A DNA stretch of 33,091 nucleotides from Candidatus Stahliibacteriota bacterium (GCA_030602565.1 JAUVZL010000031.1:1-33091), one strand, 5' to 3'. Shown: positions 7,273 through 16,153, numbered from the stretch's first letter. Notes: a model not told the origin generated them from the letters alone. Made by a program: numbers and translations.

Positions 7273-9653
7273 TAACACAAGAAGAATTCAAGATACTAAG
7301 GAGTTTTGCGGAACGAATACCAGCTGATGATCCAGGCGCACACAATAATTTGGCAATTGTTTACTATAATAAAGGTTTGTATGATGAAGCAATAGAAGAA
7401 CTCGAGAGCGCTCTTAAAATCGACCCCCAATTTGTGCTTGCCCGCAATAACCTTGATATCATATTGAGAAAAGCCGGACGGTTGGAGAAAAAGATTGAAC
7501 AGCTTGTGAGGATTATAGAAAGGGAACCATACGATGAAATGAGGATCCTGGAGCTTGCTGATACTTACAGAAAACTCAACAGATTTTCGCAGGCTATTAT
7601 TTTCTATAGGAAGGTGCTTGATTTCAACCCTGGATCTTTTGAGGCACATTGTGGTTTGGGTATCACGTTAAAGTTGTTGGGTAAGTACGATGATGCTTTG
7701 GAGGAAATAAAAACGGCCCTCGAGATCAAAATCTCGCCGGATGTCTACAGAATCTTGGGTGAGATATATTTCAACAAAGGGGTAATAGATTTAGCAATTA
7801 GGAACTTCCGTGAGTCGATCACCCTTGATCCTTCGCTGGCTGAAGGACATTTCTTGCTCGGTTTTGCGCTCGGTGAGAAAGGCAGAATAGATGAGAGTCT
7901 CGAGCAAGTTAAAAAGGCGATTGCCCTAAACCCCGCGCTTGCCCAATTTGAACCCAATCTTCCAATTGACATCAAGGAACACAAAGGTCATTGGGAGTTT
8001 CTAAAAGAACAACTTGGTACACCAAAGATATCTAAGAATGAGTATCAGGTTCATTTTAACCTTGGTATGACCTATCGCAACAAAGGATTGTTCAGCGATG
8101 CAAAGCGGGAATTCGAAGAGTGTTTGAAGTTCCAACCAGATAACCCTGATCTTCAGCTTGCTCTTGGTGAGGTAGACCTGTTTCTCGGTAAATTCGACAG
8201 TGCCCTAGAATTTATTCAGAAGGCTTACGAATTTGATTTTGATTCACCAATATGTGTCAATACATGGGGCGCTGCTTGTTGCCTGAAAGGTGATCTTGCT
8301 GAAGCTGCTAAACTATTTGACAAAGCGCTTGCACTCCAGAATAATCATACCGCGGCTTTAAACAATCTGGCGGTGGTTGAGAGTAATTTAAATAATTCAG
8401 CAAAGGCTTTGGATTACTACAAAAAGGCGATTGATTGTGGTTGTGCCGAGGCAAGATATAACCTCGGTATGCATTATTTGCGACTTGGGGAGCATGAGAA
8501 TGCGTTGAAGTCTTTCTCTGGTGACTCAGCCGATGAAAAATTTGGTAAAGGCTTAGTCTATTATGAGTTGGGTAAGGATGAAGATGCTATTGATGCGTTC
8601 AAGAAGACTTTATCAGCAGCCCCGAATCATGCGGGAGCATACTACAATTTGGGTTTTATCTATACTAAACGGGGCGAGTTTAAGGTCGGACTTGATTATA
8701 TAAGAAACGGCATGGAAATTGAGCCCAACTACGATAAAGACAAATACCGTATAGCTTTGGAACCGGAACTTTCAGGATATAGGTTATACTATTTACCGAG
8801 CGCTGGCGATGCGGAGAAAGTGAAACCGGCTGAAAAAGAGCTTCCGGTTCTTGAAATCCCGAGTGCTGAGAATTACCTTACAAATGCCGAAGTTTATTTT
8901 AGGAGCAGCGAATTCGACAATGCCTTGAGTATGGTGGATCAGGCTCTGGGATTTGAGCCTGTGTGGAGTAAGGCAGTTATCCTGAAAGCAAATATTCTTT
9001 TAGAGATGGCGCGAACTGATGATGCTTTCAGTTTTCTAAGGAAATATATCAAAGATCACCCGCAAGACGTCGAAGTGAAGGCAACCTCGGGGGATTTGAT
9101 GCAGCAGCATGGACTTTTGGAAGAAGCCAGGAGGATATTCTTGGAGCTGCTCGACGTTGATAAAAGTAATGTGGCATGGCTTACACGGGAAGCCGAGGTT
9201 TTATGCGAGATGGGTAAGCTGGATGATGCCCTCTTGTACTACAACCAAATATACGGAATAAACAAGGAGAACATCTCAGCAAATCTAGGTTTTTTAAAGA
9301 TTTACATAAGTAAAAAGGACTATGCAAAAGCTAAGCCCTTTTTGGATTTTCTTAAAGGAGAACATTCAAACATTTATGATCTTAACGTACTTGCCGGTTT
9401 GTATTACTATGAGAATAATGAACACAATGAAGCAGTACATCATTTCGAAAAAGCCGTAGAGATTGATTCTTCACAGGCACTTCCTTACTACCAACTCGGC
9501 CTTTTGTTGGTGCAAAAGGGAGATTTTGAACAGGCATGTGATAATTGGAAGAAAGCCTTACTTCTGAGTCCCGATGAAGAGTTAGCAAAAAAGATAAGAC
9601 ATTGTCTGAAGATTACGATTGAATTGTCTGAATTTTTAAAACAACAAGCATGA
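7269..9653 (+). CDS. Large TPR scaffold protein of about 20 repeats
   Basis: The 794-residue protein is almost entirely tetratricopeptide repeats, a fold that builds superhelical protein-binding scaffolds. About 20 repeats can be read. Clear ones begin near residues 20 (AHNNLAIVYYNKGLYDEAIE), 156, 190 and 258, with a further run to the C terminus (YYQLGLLLVQKGDFEQA). Two short non-repeat breaks occur near 225-255 and 500-535. There is no signal peptide or membrane segment, so it should be cytoplasmic. The ATG overlaps the cheC stop (ATGA), placing it in the chemosensory operon, and the next gene also starts with TPRs. A role organising or reading out the chemosensory array is inferred from position only; no enzymatic domain is visible. 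Confidence 0.85.
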   Translation: MITQEEFKILRSFAERIPADDPGAHNNLAIVYYNKGLYDEAIEELESALKIDPQFVLARNNLDIILRKAGRLEKKIEQLVRIIEREPYDEMRILELADTYRKLNRFSQAIIFYRKVLDFNPGSFEAHCGLGITLKLLGKYDDALEEIKTALEIKISPDVYRILGEIYFNKGVIDLAIRNFRESITLDPSLAEGHFLLGFALGEKGRIDESLEQVKKAIALNPALAQFEPNLPIDIKEHKGHWEFLKEQLGTPKISKNEYQVHFNLGMTYRNKGLFSDAKREFEECLKFQPDNPDLQLALGEVDLFLGKFDSALEFIQKAYEFDFDSPICVNTWGAACCLKGDLAEAAKLFDKALALQNNHTAALNNLAVVESNLNNSAKALDYYKKAIDCGCAEARYNLGMHYLRLGEHENALKSFSGDSADEKFGKGLVYYELGKDEDAIDAFKKTLSAAPNHAGAYYNLGFIYTKRGEFKVGLDYIRNGMEIEPNYDKDKYRIALEPELSGYRLYYLPSAGDAEKVKPAEKELPVLEIPSAENYLTNAEVYFRSSEFDNALSMVDQALGFEPVWSKAVILKANILLEMARTDDAFSFLRKYIKDHPQDVEVKATSGDLMQQHGLLEEARRIFLELLDVDKSNVAWLTREAEVLCEMGKLDDALLYYNQIYGINKENISANLGFLKIYISKKDYAKAKPFLDFLKGEHSNIYDLNVLAGLYYYENNEHNEAVHHFEKAVEIDSSQALPYYQLGLLLVQKGDFEQACDNWKKALLLSPDEELAKKIRHCLKITIELSEFLKQQA

Positions 9654-9668
9654 AAAGGGGGTGGAGGA

Positions 9669-10853
9669 ATGTCTGATGATTTGACCATGGATTCTGGAGC
9701 GCTGATTTTCGCGACCTTAGCGGATGTCTATTTATCGTCCGGGATGATCGATGAGGCGATTTCGATATTGCAGGATGGTCTGTCACGGAACCCGACATAT
9801 AGTCTGGCAAAGGTAATACTTGGCCGGGCATATTACATAAAAGGTGATATCGAAGAATCATTGAAAGTTTTGGAAGGTAACTATGAGGAACTCAAAGGTA
9901 GCGAAAACACTAATCTTTACATTGGACACTGTTATAAAAAGCTTGGTGAGTTTGAAAAAGCGGTTGAATATTACAACATCACCCTTAAGATAAACCCTGA
10001 GAACAAAGATGCCAATCAGGAGCTTAAGGTACTAGTACGTGAACCTAAGCAGGTTGTTACTGAAAAGAGCGAAGAGGTTGCAAAGCCAGTTGCTAAAGAC
10101 GAGGAAGAAGTTGTTGAAGAGTCAGCCGTGACCGCTACTGTGGACCATGCTGCAGTTGAAATAGCGCCACCATTGGGAACTCAGGAGGTAGTTGAAGTGC
10201 AGCCTGAACCCGTGGCTGAGGAGTTGAAAAAAGTAGCGGCGGAACCTAAACCCCCGTCGGTAAAAGAGATACCTGAACCAGCCCGAGAGGAGAAGTTTGA
10301 ACCAACGCCTGAACCGGTTGCAAAGGCGGAAGTCCAGAAAGCTCCTGAGTCGGCCGAAGCGGTGCGAGAAATAGAACAACCGGTTGTTCAAGAAGAGCAG
10401 AAAGAAGAGGTGATATCCGAACCACCTGCGGTAAAGGAAACGGTTGCCCAGGAGCGAGAAAAAGTTGAGGTCGGAGAGCCTCCGGTCGATATATTTCCTT
10501 TAGAGGCTTTGGAACAACCCATAAAAAGGCTGTTGAATATGAAAGCAGTGAAAGGCGCTTTCATATGTTCGAAAGACGGTCTTCTCATCCAAAACTATTA
10601 TGAAGAATGTCGTGACATAGAATTGATTAGCGCCATGATTGCGGCTATTCACAATGAAGCTGAAGAGTCATTCAAGTTCTTGAAAGATGGAAGCGTAGAG
10701 AAATTCATCATTGATAAGATAGAATACCCGATTTGTGTCATTACTGCGGGTGAATCACTTCTCACTGTGGTGACACAACCTGAAGCAAAACCCGGTTTGG
10801 TATTTGTTTATGCAAGAAAGATAATAGAGGAAATAAGGGAGATATTGGGATGA
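9669..10853 (+). CDS. TPR - acidic linker - roadblock/LC7 protein
   Basis: A 394-residue three-part protein. Residues 1-122 contain about three TPRs. Residues about 124-272 are a disordered linker rich in Glu, Pro, Val and Lys. Residues about 276-394 form a roadblock/LC7 domain (KAVKGAFICSKDGLLIQNYY, later LTVVTQPEAKPGLVFVYARK). Roadblock proteins such as MglB commonly dimerise and regulate small Ras-like GTPases; no GTPase gene is in view. A strong AGGGGGTGGAGGA stretch precedes ATG 9669, the only SD-rich junction in the operon, suggesting independent strong translation. The N-terminal repeats closely resemble those of the TPR protein upstream of accB (LAD.Y...MIDEA..IL..GL). The stop overlaps the next roadblock gene. 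Domain calls are secure; the function is inferred. Confidence 0.85.
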   Translation: MSDDLTMDSGALIFATLADVYLSSGMIDEAISILQDGLSRNPTYSLAKVILGRAYYIKGDIEESLKVLEGNYEELKGSENTNLYIGHCYKKLGEFEKAVEYYNITLKINPENKDANQELKVLVREPKQVVTEKSEEVAKPVAKDEEEVVEESAVTATVDHAAVEIAPPLGTQEVVEVQPEPVAEELKKVAAEPKPPSVKEIPEPAREEKFEPTPEPVAKAEVQKAPESAEAVREIEQPVVQEEQKEEVISEPPAVKETVAQEREKVEVGEPPVDIFPLEALEQPIKRLLNMKAVKGAFICSKDGLLIQNYYEECRDIELISAMIAAIHNEAEESFKFLKDGSVEKFIIDKIEYPICVITAGESLLTVVTQPEAKPGLVFVYARKIIEEIREILG

Positions 10854-11152
10854 AAGTGGCAGAACTGACTAGAATGCCAAAGGTTTTAGGCGCTGGTCTT
10901 GGTACGGATGATGGTTTCATAATCGACAGCCAGTTTACAGTTGGCTACGATGCTGAAAAATCTGCAGCAATGGCGGCGCGGGTGGTAAATAGAATTAAAA
11001 CCAGCCTGGGTGTGGAAAAGGCTTCAGCTATTCTTTACACGCGAAATAATGTTTTTTTCATAAAAGAAACTGATGCTGGCATTTACTTTGTCATCTGTCA
11101 AAAAGACGCAAACCTTGGGCTTATAAAAATTAAAATCGATAAACTCACTTAA
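10850..11152 (+). CDS. Stand-alone roadblock/LC7 (MglB-like) protein
   Basis: The 100-residue product is a single roadblock/LC7 domain: a VLGAGLGTDDGFIIDS strand pair, a helix rich in Ala (EKSAAMAARVVNRIKT), a strand (ASAILYTRNNVFFIKE) and a final IYFVICQKDANLGLIKIKI hairpin and strand. It starts within ATGA of the preceding TPR-roadblock gene, so the two roadblock domains are made together and could form homo- or heterodimers. The family regulates Ras-like GTPases such as MglA or acts as an assembly scaffold. It is the last gene of the chemosensory operon; no clear terminator is visible before the convergent gene 20 bases on. Confidence 0.82.
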   Translation: MKVAELTRMPKVLGAGLGTDDGFIIDSQFTVGYDAEKSAAMAARVVNRIKTSLGVEKASAILYTRNNVFFIKETDAGIYFVICQKDANLGLIKIKIDKLT

Positions 11153-11172
11153 CCAACCGGCAGGATATTCCC

Positions 11173-11478
11173 TTACTTTTTGTCAGACAATTTCTGGTTT
11201 AGCGGCGGCAAGTTGTTAAACTGTTGTTTGTATTCCTCAATGAGCCCGGCATACTCCTGTTTGAAATCCTGGGTTGCGTGGAATCGGAAAAAGGAAACAG
11301 TGGCAAATACTGGTTCCTTCTTCTCAAATATCTCCTGGAGGGTTTGAGCAAGACTTTCTGTTTTACCGATGAAAAGATGTTCTTGAAGGATGTCGGCGAA
11401 TTCATAGACACCGGGGAAATCTGGCGCGTTTTTTATCTGTTCAGGGATTAACTTACGCCAATAATCGTCTATAGGCAT
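11173..11478 (-). CDS. Small GIY-YIG-like domain protein, probably catalytically degenerate
   Basis: A 101-residue protein that reads as a single GIY-YIG-like fold. GVYEF (residues 24-28) matches the first motif and LFIGKTESL (35-43) the second, with Phe for the Tyr of YIG. EYAGLIEEYKQQFNNLPPLN, near the end, resembles the C-terminal Glu helix and the closing P-x-x-N of UvrC-type domains. The arginine expected shortly after YIG is not present; a Gln-rich stretch stands there. The family cuts DNA, so this copy is likely inactive or non-nucleolytic. It has its own promoter with the -10 box five bases before the ATG and no Shine-Dalgarno, suggesting a leaderless mRNA. It converges on the chemosensory operon. 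The fold call is moderately sure; no partner is evident. Confidence 0.6.
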   Translation of the reverse strand: MPIDDYWRKLIPEQIKNAPDFPGVYEFADILQEHLFIGKTESLAQTLQEIFEKKEPVFATVSFFRFHATQDFKQEYAGLIEEYKQQFNNLPPLNQKLSDKK

Positions 11479-11483
11479 GGTGA

Positions 11484-11511
11484 AGTATATGCCTAATATC
11501 AGTTAAGTCAA
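11484..11511 (-). promoter_or_regulatory. Promoter of the GIY-YIG-like gene, leaderless type
   Basis: On the minus strand, TTGACT (11511-11506) is followed by a 16 bp spacer, then TATACT (11489-11484), five bases and the ATG at 11478. The expected transcription start coincides with the start codon, and no ribosome-binding site is present. Confidence 0.6.
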
Positions 11512-11517
11512 GGATAA

Positions 11518-11671
11518 CAAGAACCAAGAAGCAAGAAGCAAGAGTCAAGAGTCAAGAAGCAAGAAGCAAGAGTCAAGAAGCAAGAAGCAAGAGTCAAGAA
11601 GCAAGAGTCAAGAAGCAAGAAGCAAGAAGCAAGAGTCAAGAAGCAAGAAGCAAGAAGCAAGAAGCAAGGGG
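11518..11671. repeat. Heptamer tandem array, 22 units
   Basis: Twenty-two uninterrupted 7-bp words make up 154 bp. The two main words are CAAGAAG and CAAGAGT, in irregular alternation; the first unit is CAAGAAC and the last CAAGGGG. There is no spacer sequence, so it is not a CRISPR. It lies between the GIY-YIG-like gene and the 3' end of carB. Seven is not a multiple of the 10.5 bp helical turn, but it would be read as a heptad in any translation. Confidence 0.95.
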
Positions 11672-11701
11672 AAAAGACAGTATAAATCCAATATTACGAG
11701 C

Positions 11702-11819
11702 ACGAAAAACGAATTACGAATACGGTTCCAATCTTTGGTTTATCTAGTTTTTTTGGTCTTTTCGGTCTTTTTAGTTAATTTGGTTTATTTAGGCGTTTAG
11801 GTATTTTGGATTTTAGGTG
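11702..11819. repeat. Mixed short-word arrays (7-mers, 9-mers) downstream of carB
   Basis: Three ACGAANN-type heptamers run from 11702 to 11722. At 11738-11791, six 9-bp words can be read on the minus strand as NNNNNNNAC with mostly A-rich cores (TAAATAAAC, CAAATTAAC, TAAAAAGAC, CGAAAAGAC, CAAAAAAAC, TAGATAAAC). At 11790-11819 the minus strand carries a CCTAAA-type segment that matches the array right of carA. The remaining bases to 11864 are pyrimidine-rich with TCTCCCAT-like words. No coding sequence is supported. Confidence 0.8.
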
Positions 11820-11864
11820 TTTGTATCTTCTCCCATACTCCGTTTCTCCCATTCTCCATGTCAT

Positions 11865-14800
11865 CTATCTTCGGTGATATTCCCGGAGTGGTCTAGTTGT
11901 TAGTGAAGCACTCTTGGCAAATCGAATAGCTTCTATTTCTGCACTGGCTGAGCTCAGGGCAGTTATGAATGGGATATTGAGTTCCACTGCAAGACGCCTC
12001 ATGGCATAGCCATCGCGCTTGGCTCGGAAGGTAAGGGTTGGTGTATTGATAATCAAATGGATTTTCTGCTGGCGCATTAGGTCAAGGGCATTCGGTGACT
12101 TATGTTCGCTAATTCGATAGACTGTTTTCACCCGGATACCCAGGTCTTTCAGAAAATCTGCGGTTCCGCGTGTGGCAACGATACTGAAACCAAGACTGAT
12201 GAAGTCTTTTGCTAACTGGACAATCTTTGGTTTATCTTCATCCCTTATTGTCATATAAACCGTACCGTGGTCGCTGAACTTGTTGTCGCTGAGAATAGCT
12301 TTGTAGTACGCGGCTCCAAAACTTTGGTCAATAGCCATTATTTCACCGGTTGATTTCATTTCGGGTCCAAGTATTGGGTCAACCCCAGGCAGTTTCAAAA
12401 ATGGAAAGGTCGGACCTTTGATCGAAACGAACTTGCTTTTAGGTAGTGTACGCTGTCTTGCCTTAAGAAGATTTTCCAGTTTTTCTCCGATGATGATTTT
12501 CGTTGCCAATGTGGCAAGCGGCACATTGATTGTCTTTGATACATAAGGGATGGTTCTTGATGCTCGCGGGTTTGCTTCTAACACAAATATTGCGCCTTTT
12601 TTTATCGCGAATTGCATATTGATAAATCCTTTTGTCTTCAAGGCAAACGCAAGCTTTCGAGTAATTGATTTTATTCTATCGACCGTGCGCGGCGTGAGAG
12701 TATAGGGAGGCATCACACAGTATGAATCACCCGAGTGAACCCCGGCTTGTTCAATGTGTTCCATTATGCCGGCAACATATACATCGCGACCATCACAAAG
12801 CGCATCAACATCCACTTCAACAGCGTCGGCTATGTATTTATCAACGAGTACTGGATGTGTCTTGGAAACTTGAGCAGCGGTTTCAATGTATTGCTCAAGT
12901 CCCTCAGGTTCATACACTATTTCCATAGCGCGACCACCGAGGACATAGCTTGGTCTCACGATTACTGGATAGCCAACCTCTTCTGCCATAGTTTTGACAT
13001 CTTCATAGGTATAACCAGTACCAAATGCAGGATGCTTGATCTTCAGCGACTTGAGGAGGTGTGAGAAGAGTTTCCGATCCTCGGCACGATGTATATCATC
13101 AGGTTGGGTTCCAAGGATTGATATTCTTGGCTTAGCCGTTTTGCCGAGTTTGGCAAGTGGCATGGCAAGGTTTATCGAAGTCTGCCCGCCAAACTGGAGG
13201 ATTATTTTGCTGCAGTTCTCTTCTTCGAGAACATTGAGAACGTCCTCCAAGGTTAACGGTTCGAAATAAAGTCGGCTCGAGACATCAAAATCCGTTGATA
13301 CCGTTTCAGGGTTGCTGTTTATCATGATAGCTTCAAAACCGGCATCTTTCAAAGTTAAGGCGGCGTGTACACAGCAGTAGTCAAATTCTATACCTTGACC
13401 GATACGTATCGGTCCTGAGCCGACAATCAAAATCCGTTTTTCATTTTTCTTTCTGTATTTCTTACCGGGTGTAGTGTAATAAGTAGAGTAGAAGTAAGGG
13501 GTTATGGCTTCGAATTCACCGGCACACGTGTCGACCATGTTAAAGCCCGGTCTTATATCGTGGGAAATTCTCAGTCTTCGAATCTCACGAGCGGTTTGGT
13601 TGGTGAGTTCGGCAATTGTCTGATCAGAATACCCAAGACGTTTTGCCTGCCTGAGTAGCTGTTCATCAAGACGTTCTCTTTTCAACCTTTTTTCAAAGGT
13701 TACAATCCTCGCTATTTTCCGAATGAAGAACTTATCTATCTTCGTTAATTCTGAGACCTTCTTTATAGAGTAACCACGGCGCAGCGCTTCAGCAATACAA
13801 AGGAGTAATCGGTCAGTTGGTTCCTGCAGTTCTTTTATCAATTCGTGTTCGATAATCGGTTCTGGCTCAAAACCGTATTTGTCTATTTCCAGAGCGCGCA
13901 GTGCCTTTTGGAGCGATTCTTCTATAGTGCTGCCGATTGCCATGGCTTCACCGGTTGATTTCATTTGTGTCGTGATTCTACGATCGACCGTGGGGAATTT
14001 GTCAAATGGCCAACGGGGTATTTTGACAACAACATAGTCAAGCGTTGGCTCAAATGCGGCAGATGTTTTTTTGGTTACTGCGTTGGGTATTTCATCCAAG
14101 GTCATACCTACTGCTATTTTCGCACTTACCCGTGCGATCGGGTAGCCAGTAGCCTTTGATGCCAGGGCTGATGAACGTGATACCCGTGGGTTTACTTCAA
14201 TTATTCTGTATTCCCATTTGAATCTGTTCACTGCGAACTGAATATTGCACCCACCGCATATTTTCAGAGCCCTTATGATCTTTAGACTGGTGCTTCTTAA
14301 TTTTTGATGCTCTTGGTCAGTGAGCGTTTGGGTTGGAGCAACAACCGTGCTTTCGCCGGTGTGCACACCCATTGGATTGATGTTTTCCATACCGCATATC
14401 GTTATACAGTTATCGTTTCCATCGCGCATGACCTCGTATTCAAATTCTTTCCAGCCCAGAAGGTTCTCTTCGACCAGTACTTGCTTTATCGGTGACTGCC
14501 TCAGTCCGGCGGAGGCGATTTCCTGTAAATCCTGCCAGGATTCAGCCACACCACTTCCGGTACCACCGAGTGTATATGCCGGTCTTACAAGTACCGGGTA
14601 GGAAATCTGTTCAACCGCCTGACGTACCCCGTCGAGACTCTGACACACTGAACTCCTGGGGCTTGGTTCGTGCACAGCTTCCATGAGAAGACGGAATGCC
14701 TGTCGGTTTTCTGCTATTTCAATCGTTTCATAAGTTGAACCAAGGAGTTCGACCGAATATTTACCGAGGATCCCTTGCTGTGCCAATTCGCATGACAGGT

Positions 14801-15089
14801 TGAGTGCAACCTGTCCACCAAAACCTGGTAACAGTCCGTCAGGACGTTCCTTTTTGATGATCTTGGTTAATGTATCGATGTTGAGAGGTTCGATATAGAC
14901 GATGTCAGCGGTCCGTTCATCAGTTTGTATTGTCGCTGGATTTGAATTGACAATGATTGTGCGGTACCCCTCTTCCTTAAGGGACCAGCTTGCTTGGGAT
15001 CCTGAAAAATCGAATTCAGCAGCTTGACCAATGATAATTGGTCCGGAGCCAATAATGAGGATTTTCTTCAGGTCTTTGCGTTTTGGCAT
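11865..15089 (-). CDS. carB: Carbamoyl-phosphate synthase large subunit
   Basis: With CarA it makes carbamoyl phosphate from glutamine-derived ammonia, bicarbonate and two ATP, feeding pyrimidine and arginine synthesis. The 1074 residues equal the usual family length (about 1073). The N-terminal half starts with ILIIGSGPIIIGQAAEFDFS and is duplicated in the second half (ILIVGSGPIRIGQGIEFDYC, near 555), the two ATP-grasp synthetase units. TLGGTGSG and VLGGRAM mark their ATP-binding loops. The C-terminal MGS-like allosteric domain (about 940-1074) contains SIVATRGTADFL and the expected INTP. The start lies within carA (22 bp overlap), so translation is probably coupled; no separate Shine-Dalgarno is obvious. 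Whether UMP or ornithine regulates it cannot be told here. Short-word repeats follow its stop codon. Confidence 0.98.
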   Translation of the reverse strand: MPKRKDLKKILIIGSGPIIIGQAAEFDFSGSQASWSLKEEGYRTIIVNSNPATIQTDERTADIVYIEPLNIDTLTKIIKKERPDGLLPGFGGQVALNLSCELAQQGILGKYSVELLGSTYETIEIAENRQAFRLLMEAVHEPSPRSSVCQSLDGVRQAVEQISYPVLVRPAYTLGGTGSGVAESWQDLQEIASAGLRQSPIKQVLVEENLLGWKEFEYEVMRDGNDNCITICGMENINPMGVHTGESTVVAPTQTLTDQEHQKLRSTSLKIIRALKICGGCNIQFAVNRFKWEYRIIEVNPRVSRSSALASKATGYPIARVSAKIAVGMTLDEIPNAVTKKTSAAFEPTLDYVVVKIPRWPFDKFPTVDRRITTQMKSTGEAMAIGSTIEESLQKALRALEIDKYGFEPEPIIEHELIKELQEPTDRLLLCIAEALRRGYSIKKVSELTKIDKFFIRKIARIVTFEKRLKRERLDEQLLRQAKRLGYSDQTIAELTNQTAREIRRLRISHDIRPGFNMVDTCAGEFEAITPYFYSTYYTTPGKKYRKKNEKRILIVGSGPIRIGQGIEFDYCCVHAALTLKDAGFEAIMINSNPETVSTDFDVSSRLYFEPLTLEDVLNVLEEENCSKIILQFGGQTSINLAMPLAKLGKTAKPRISILGTQPDDIHRAEDRKLFSHLLKSLKIKHPAFGTGYTYEDVKTMAEEVGYPVIVRPSYVLGGRAMEIVYEPEGLEQYIETAAQVSKTHPVLVDKYIADAVEVDVDALCDGRDVYVAGIMEHIEQAGVHSGDSYCVMPPYTLTPRTVDRIKSITRKLAFALKTKGFINMQFAIKKGAIFVLEANPRASRTIPYVSKTINVPLATLATKIIIGEKLENLLKARQRTLPKSKFVSIKGPTFPFLKLPGVDPILGPEMKSTGEIMAIDQSFGAAYYKAILSDNKFSDHGTVYMTIRDEDKPKIVQLAKDFISLGFSIVATRGTADFLKDLGIRVKTVYRISEHKSPNALDLMRQQKIHLIINTPTLTFRAKRDGYAMRRLAVELNIPFITALSSASAEIEAIRFAKSASLTTRPLREYHRR

Positions 15090-16153
15090 ATGGTGAGCTC
15101 TGAAAATTCTTTAAAAAGAAACCATGTATCACGCGGGCCAGGTGCAGCCTCTGGATGGAATTGTACGGAAAAAACAGGTCGCGTTCGATGGCGTATCCCT
15201 TCAATCGTACCGTCATTGACGTTTACCCAGGTAATTTCGGCATCAAGGTTCTTCTGGGCTTGAAGCGCATACCCGTGGTTTTGTGATGTGATGTATATTT
15301 TCTGGCTGCAAACATGCTTAACTGCATGGTTTGAACCGCGGTGGCCGAACTTCAGTTTGTAAGTCTTAAAGCCGAGCACAAGACCCAGTATCTGATGGCC
15401 AAGGCAAATGCCCATAACTGGGTACTTATCAATCAGTTTCTCAACTGTCTTGGCAGTCGTTGACAGTATAGCCTGGAGTGCTGGGTTTCCTGGACCATTT
15501 GAAACTACGATACCGTCAGGTTTTAGTCTATCAATAGTCTTAATGTCAGTATCAAACGGAACTTGGATAACAGTGCCATGTTTTATTAGGTGTTTTAAAA
15601 TGCTTGATTTTACACCGCAGTCTATCAATACAAAACGGCTGGGACCCTTGCCATGAATTATTTTCTTGGTACAGGATACATGCGCGACCAAATTTTCAGC
15701 ATCCGGGTACGGCGTCTGTTTGATTCTTCGAAGCAATGCATGGTAGTCCATTTTTGAAGGGTGTGCTACAATCATTGCTTTCATTGTCCCGTGCTTTCTT
15801 ATTTTCAAAGTCAAGGCTCTGGTGTCGATATTGTAAAGGCAAGAGACTTTTGACAAATCAAGGAATTTATCGAGATGCATACCACGGTAGGCGAAAAAAC
15901 AGGGCTCTTTCAAAATGAGCCCTCTTATTTGAACTTTATTAGATTCGAAGTTCTTTTTTCGAATGCCGTAGTTACCGACCAGAGGATAGGTCATCAGAAG
16001 AATCTGGCCGGCGTATGAAGGGTCAGTGAATGCTTCTTCATAACCGGTCATTGATGTATTGAAGACTATTTCACCGAAAACATCTCTTTTTGCACCAGCG
16101 TGTTTAGCTTTGATGAGGGTTCCGTCCTCAAGGACGAGGAAAGCGGTTGACAT
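15068..16153 (-). CDS. carA: Carbamoyl-phosphate synthase small subunit (glutaminase)
   Basis: This subunit hydrolyses glutamine and passes ammonia to CarB. The 361-residue product has the CarA-specific N-terminal domain (LEDGTLIKAKHAGA, then FNTSMTGYEE) and a class I glutamine amidotransferase domain from about 170 on. The catalytic triad is readable: C250 in GICLGHQ, and H333 and E335 in FHPEA. VSNGPGNP (218-225) is the oxyanion loop. It sits first in a carA-carB pair with 22 bp overlap. The gene has a near-consensus promoter whose -10 box ends 11 bases before the ATG; no Shine-Dalgarno sequence is present, so a very short leader is expected. Confidence 0.97.
   Translation of the reverse strand: MSTAFLVLEDGTLIKAKHAGAKRDVFGEIVFNTSMTGYEEAFTDPSYAGQILLMTYPLVGNYGIRKKNFESNKVQIRGLILKEPCFFAYRGMHLDKFLDLSKVSCLYNIDTRALTLKIRKHGTMKAMIVAHPSKMDYHALLRRIKQTPYPDAENLVAHVSCTKKIIHGKGPSRFVLIDCGVKSSILKHLIKHGTVIQVPFDTDIKTIDRLKPDGIVVSNGPGNPALQAILSTTAKTVEKLIDKYPVMGICLGHQILGLVLGFKTYKLKFGHRGSNHAVKHVCSQKIYITSQNHGYALQAQKNLDAEITWVNVNDGTIEGIRHRTRPVFSVQFHPEAAPGPRDTWFLFKEFSELTICQNAKT

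Noticed and set aside
11518-11671. CRISPR array
   Set aside because: Units are 7 bp and directly abutting with no unique spacers; no cas genes are in the window.
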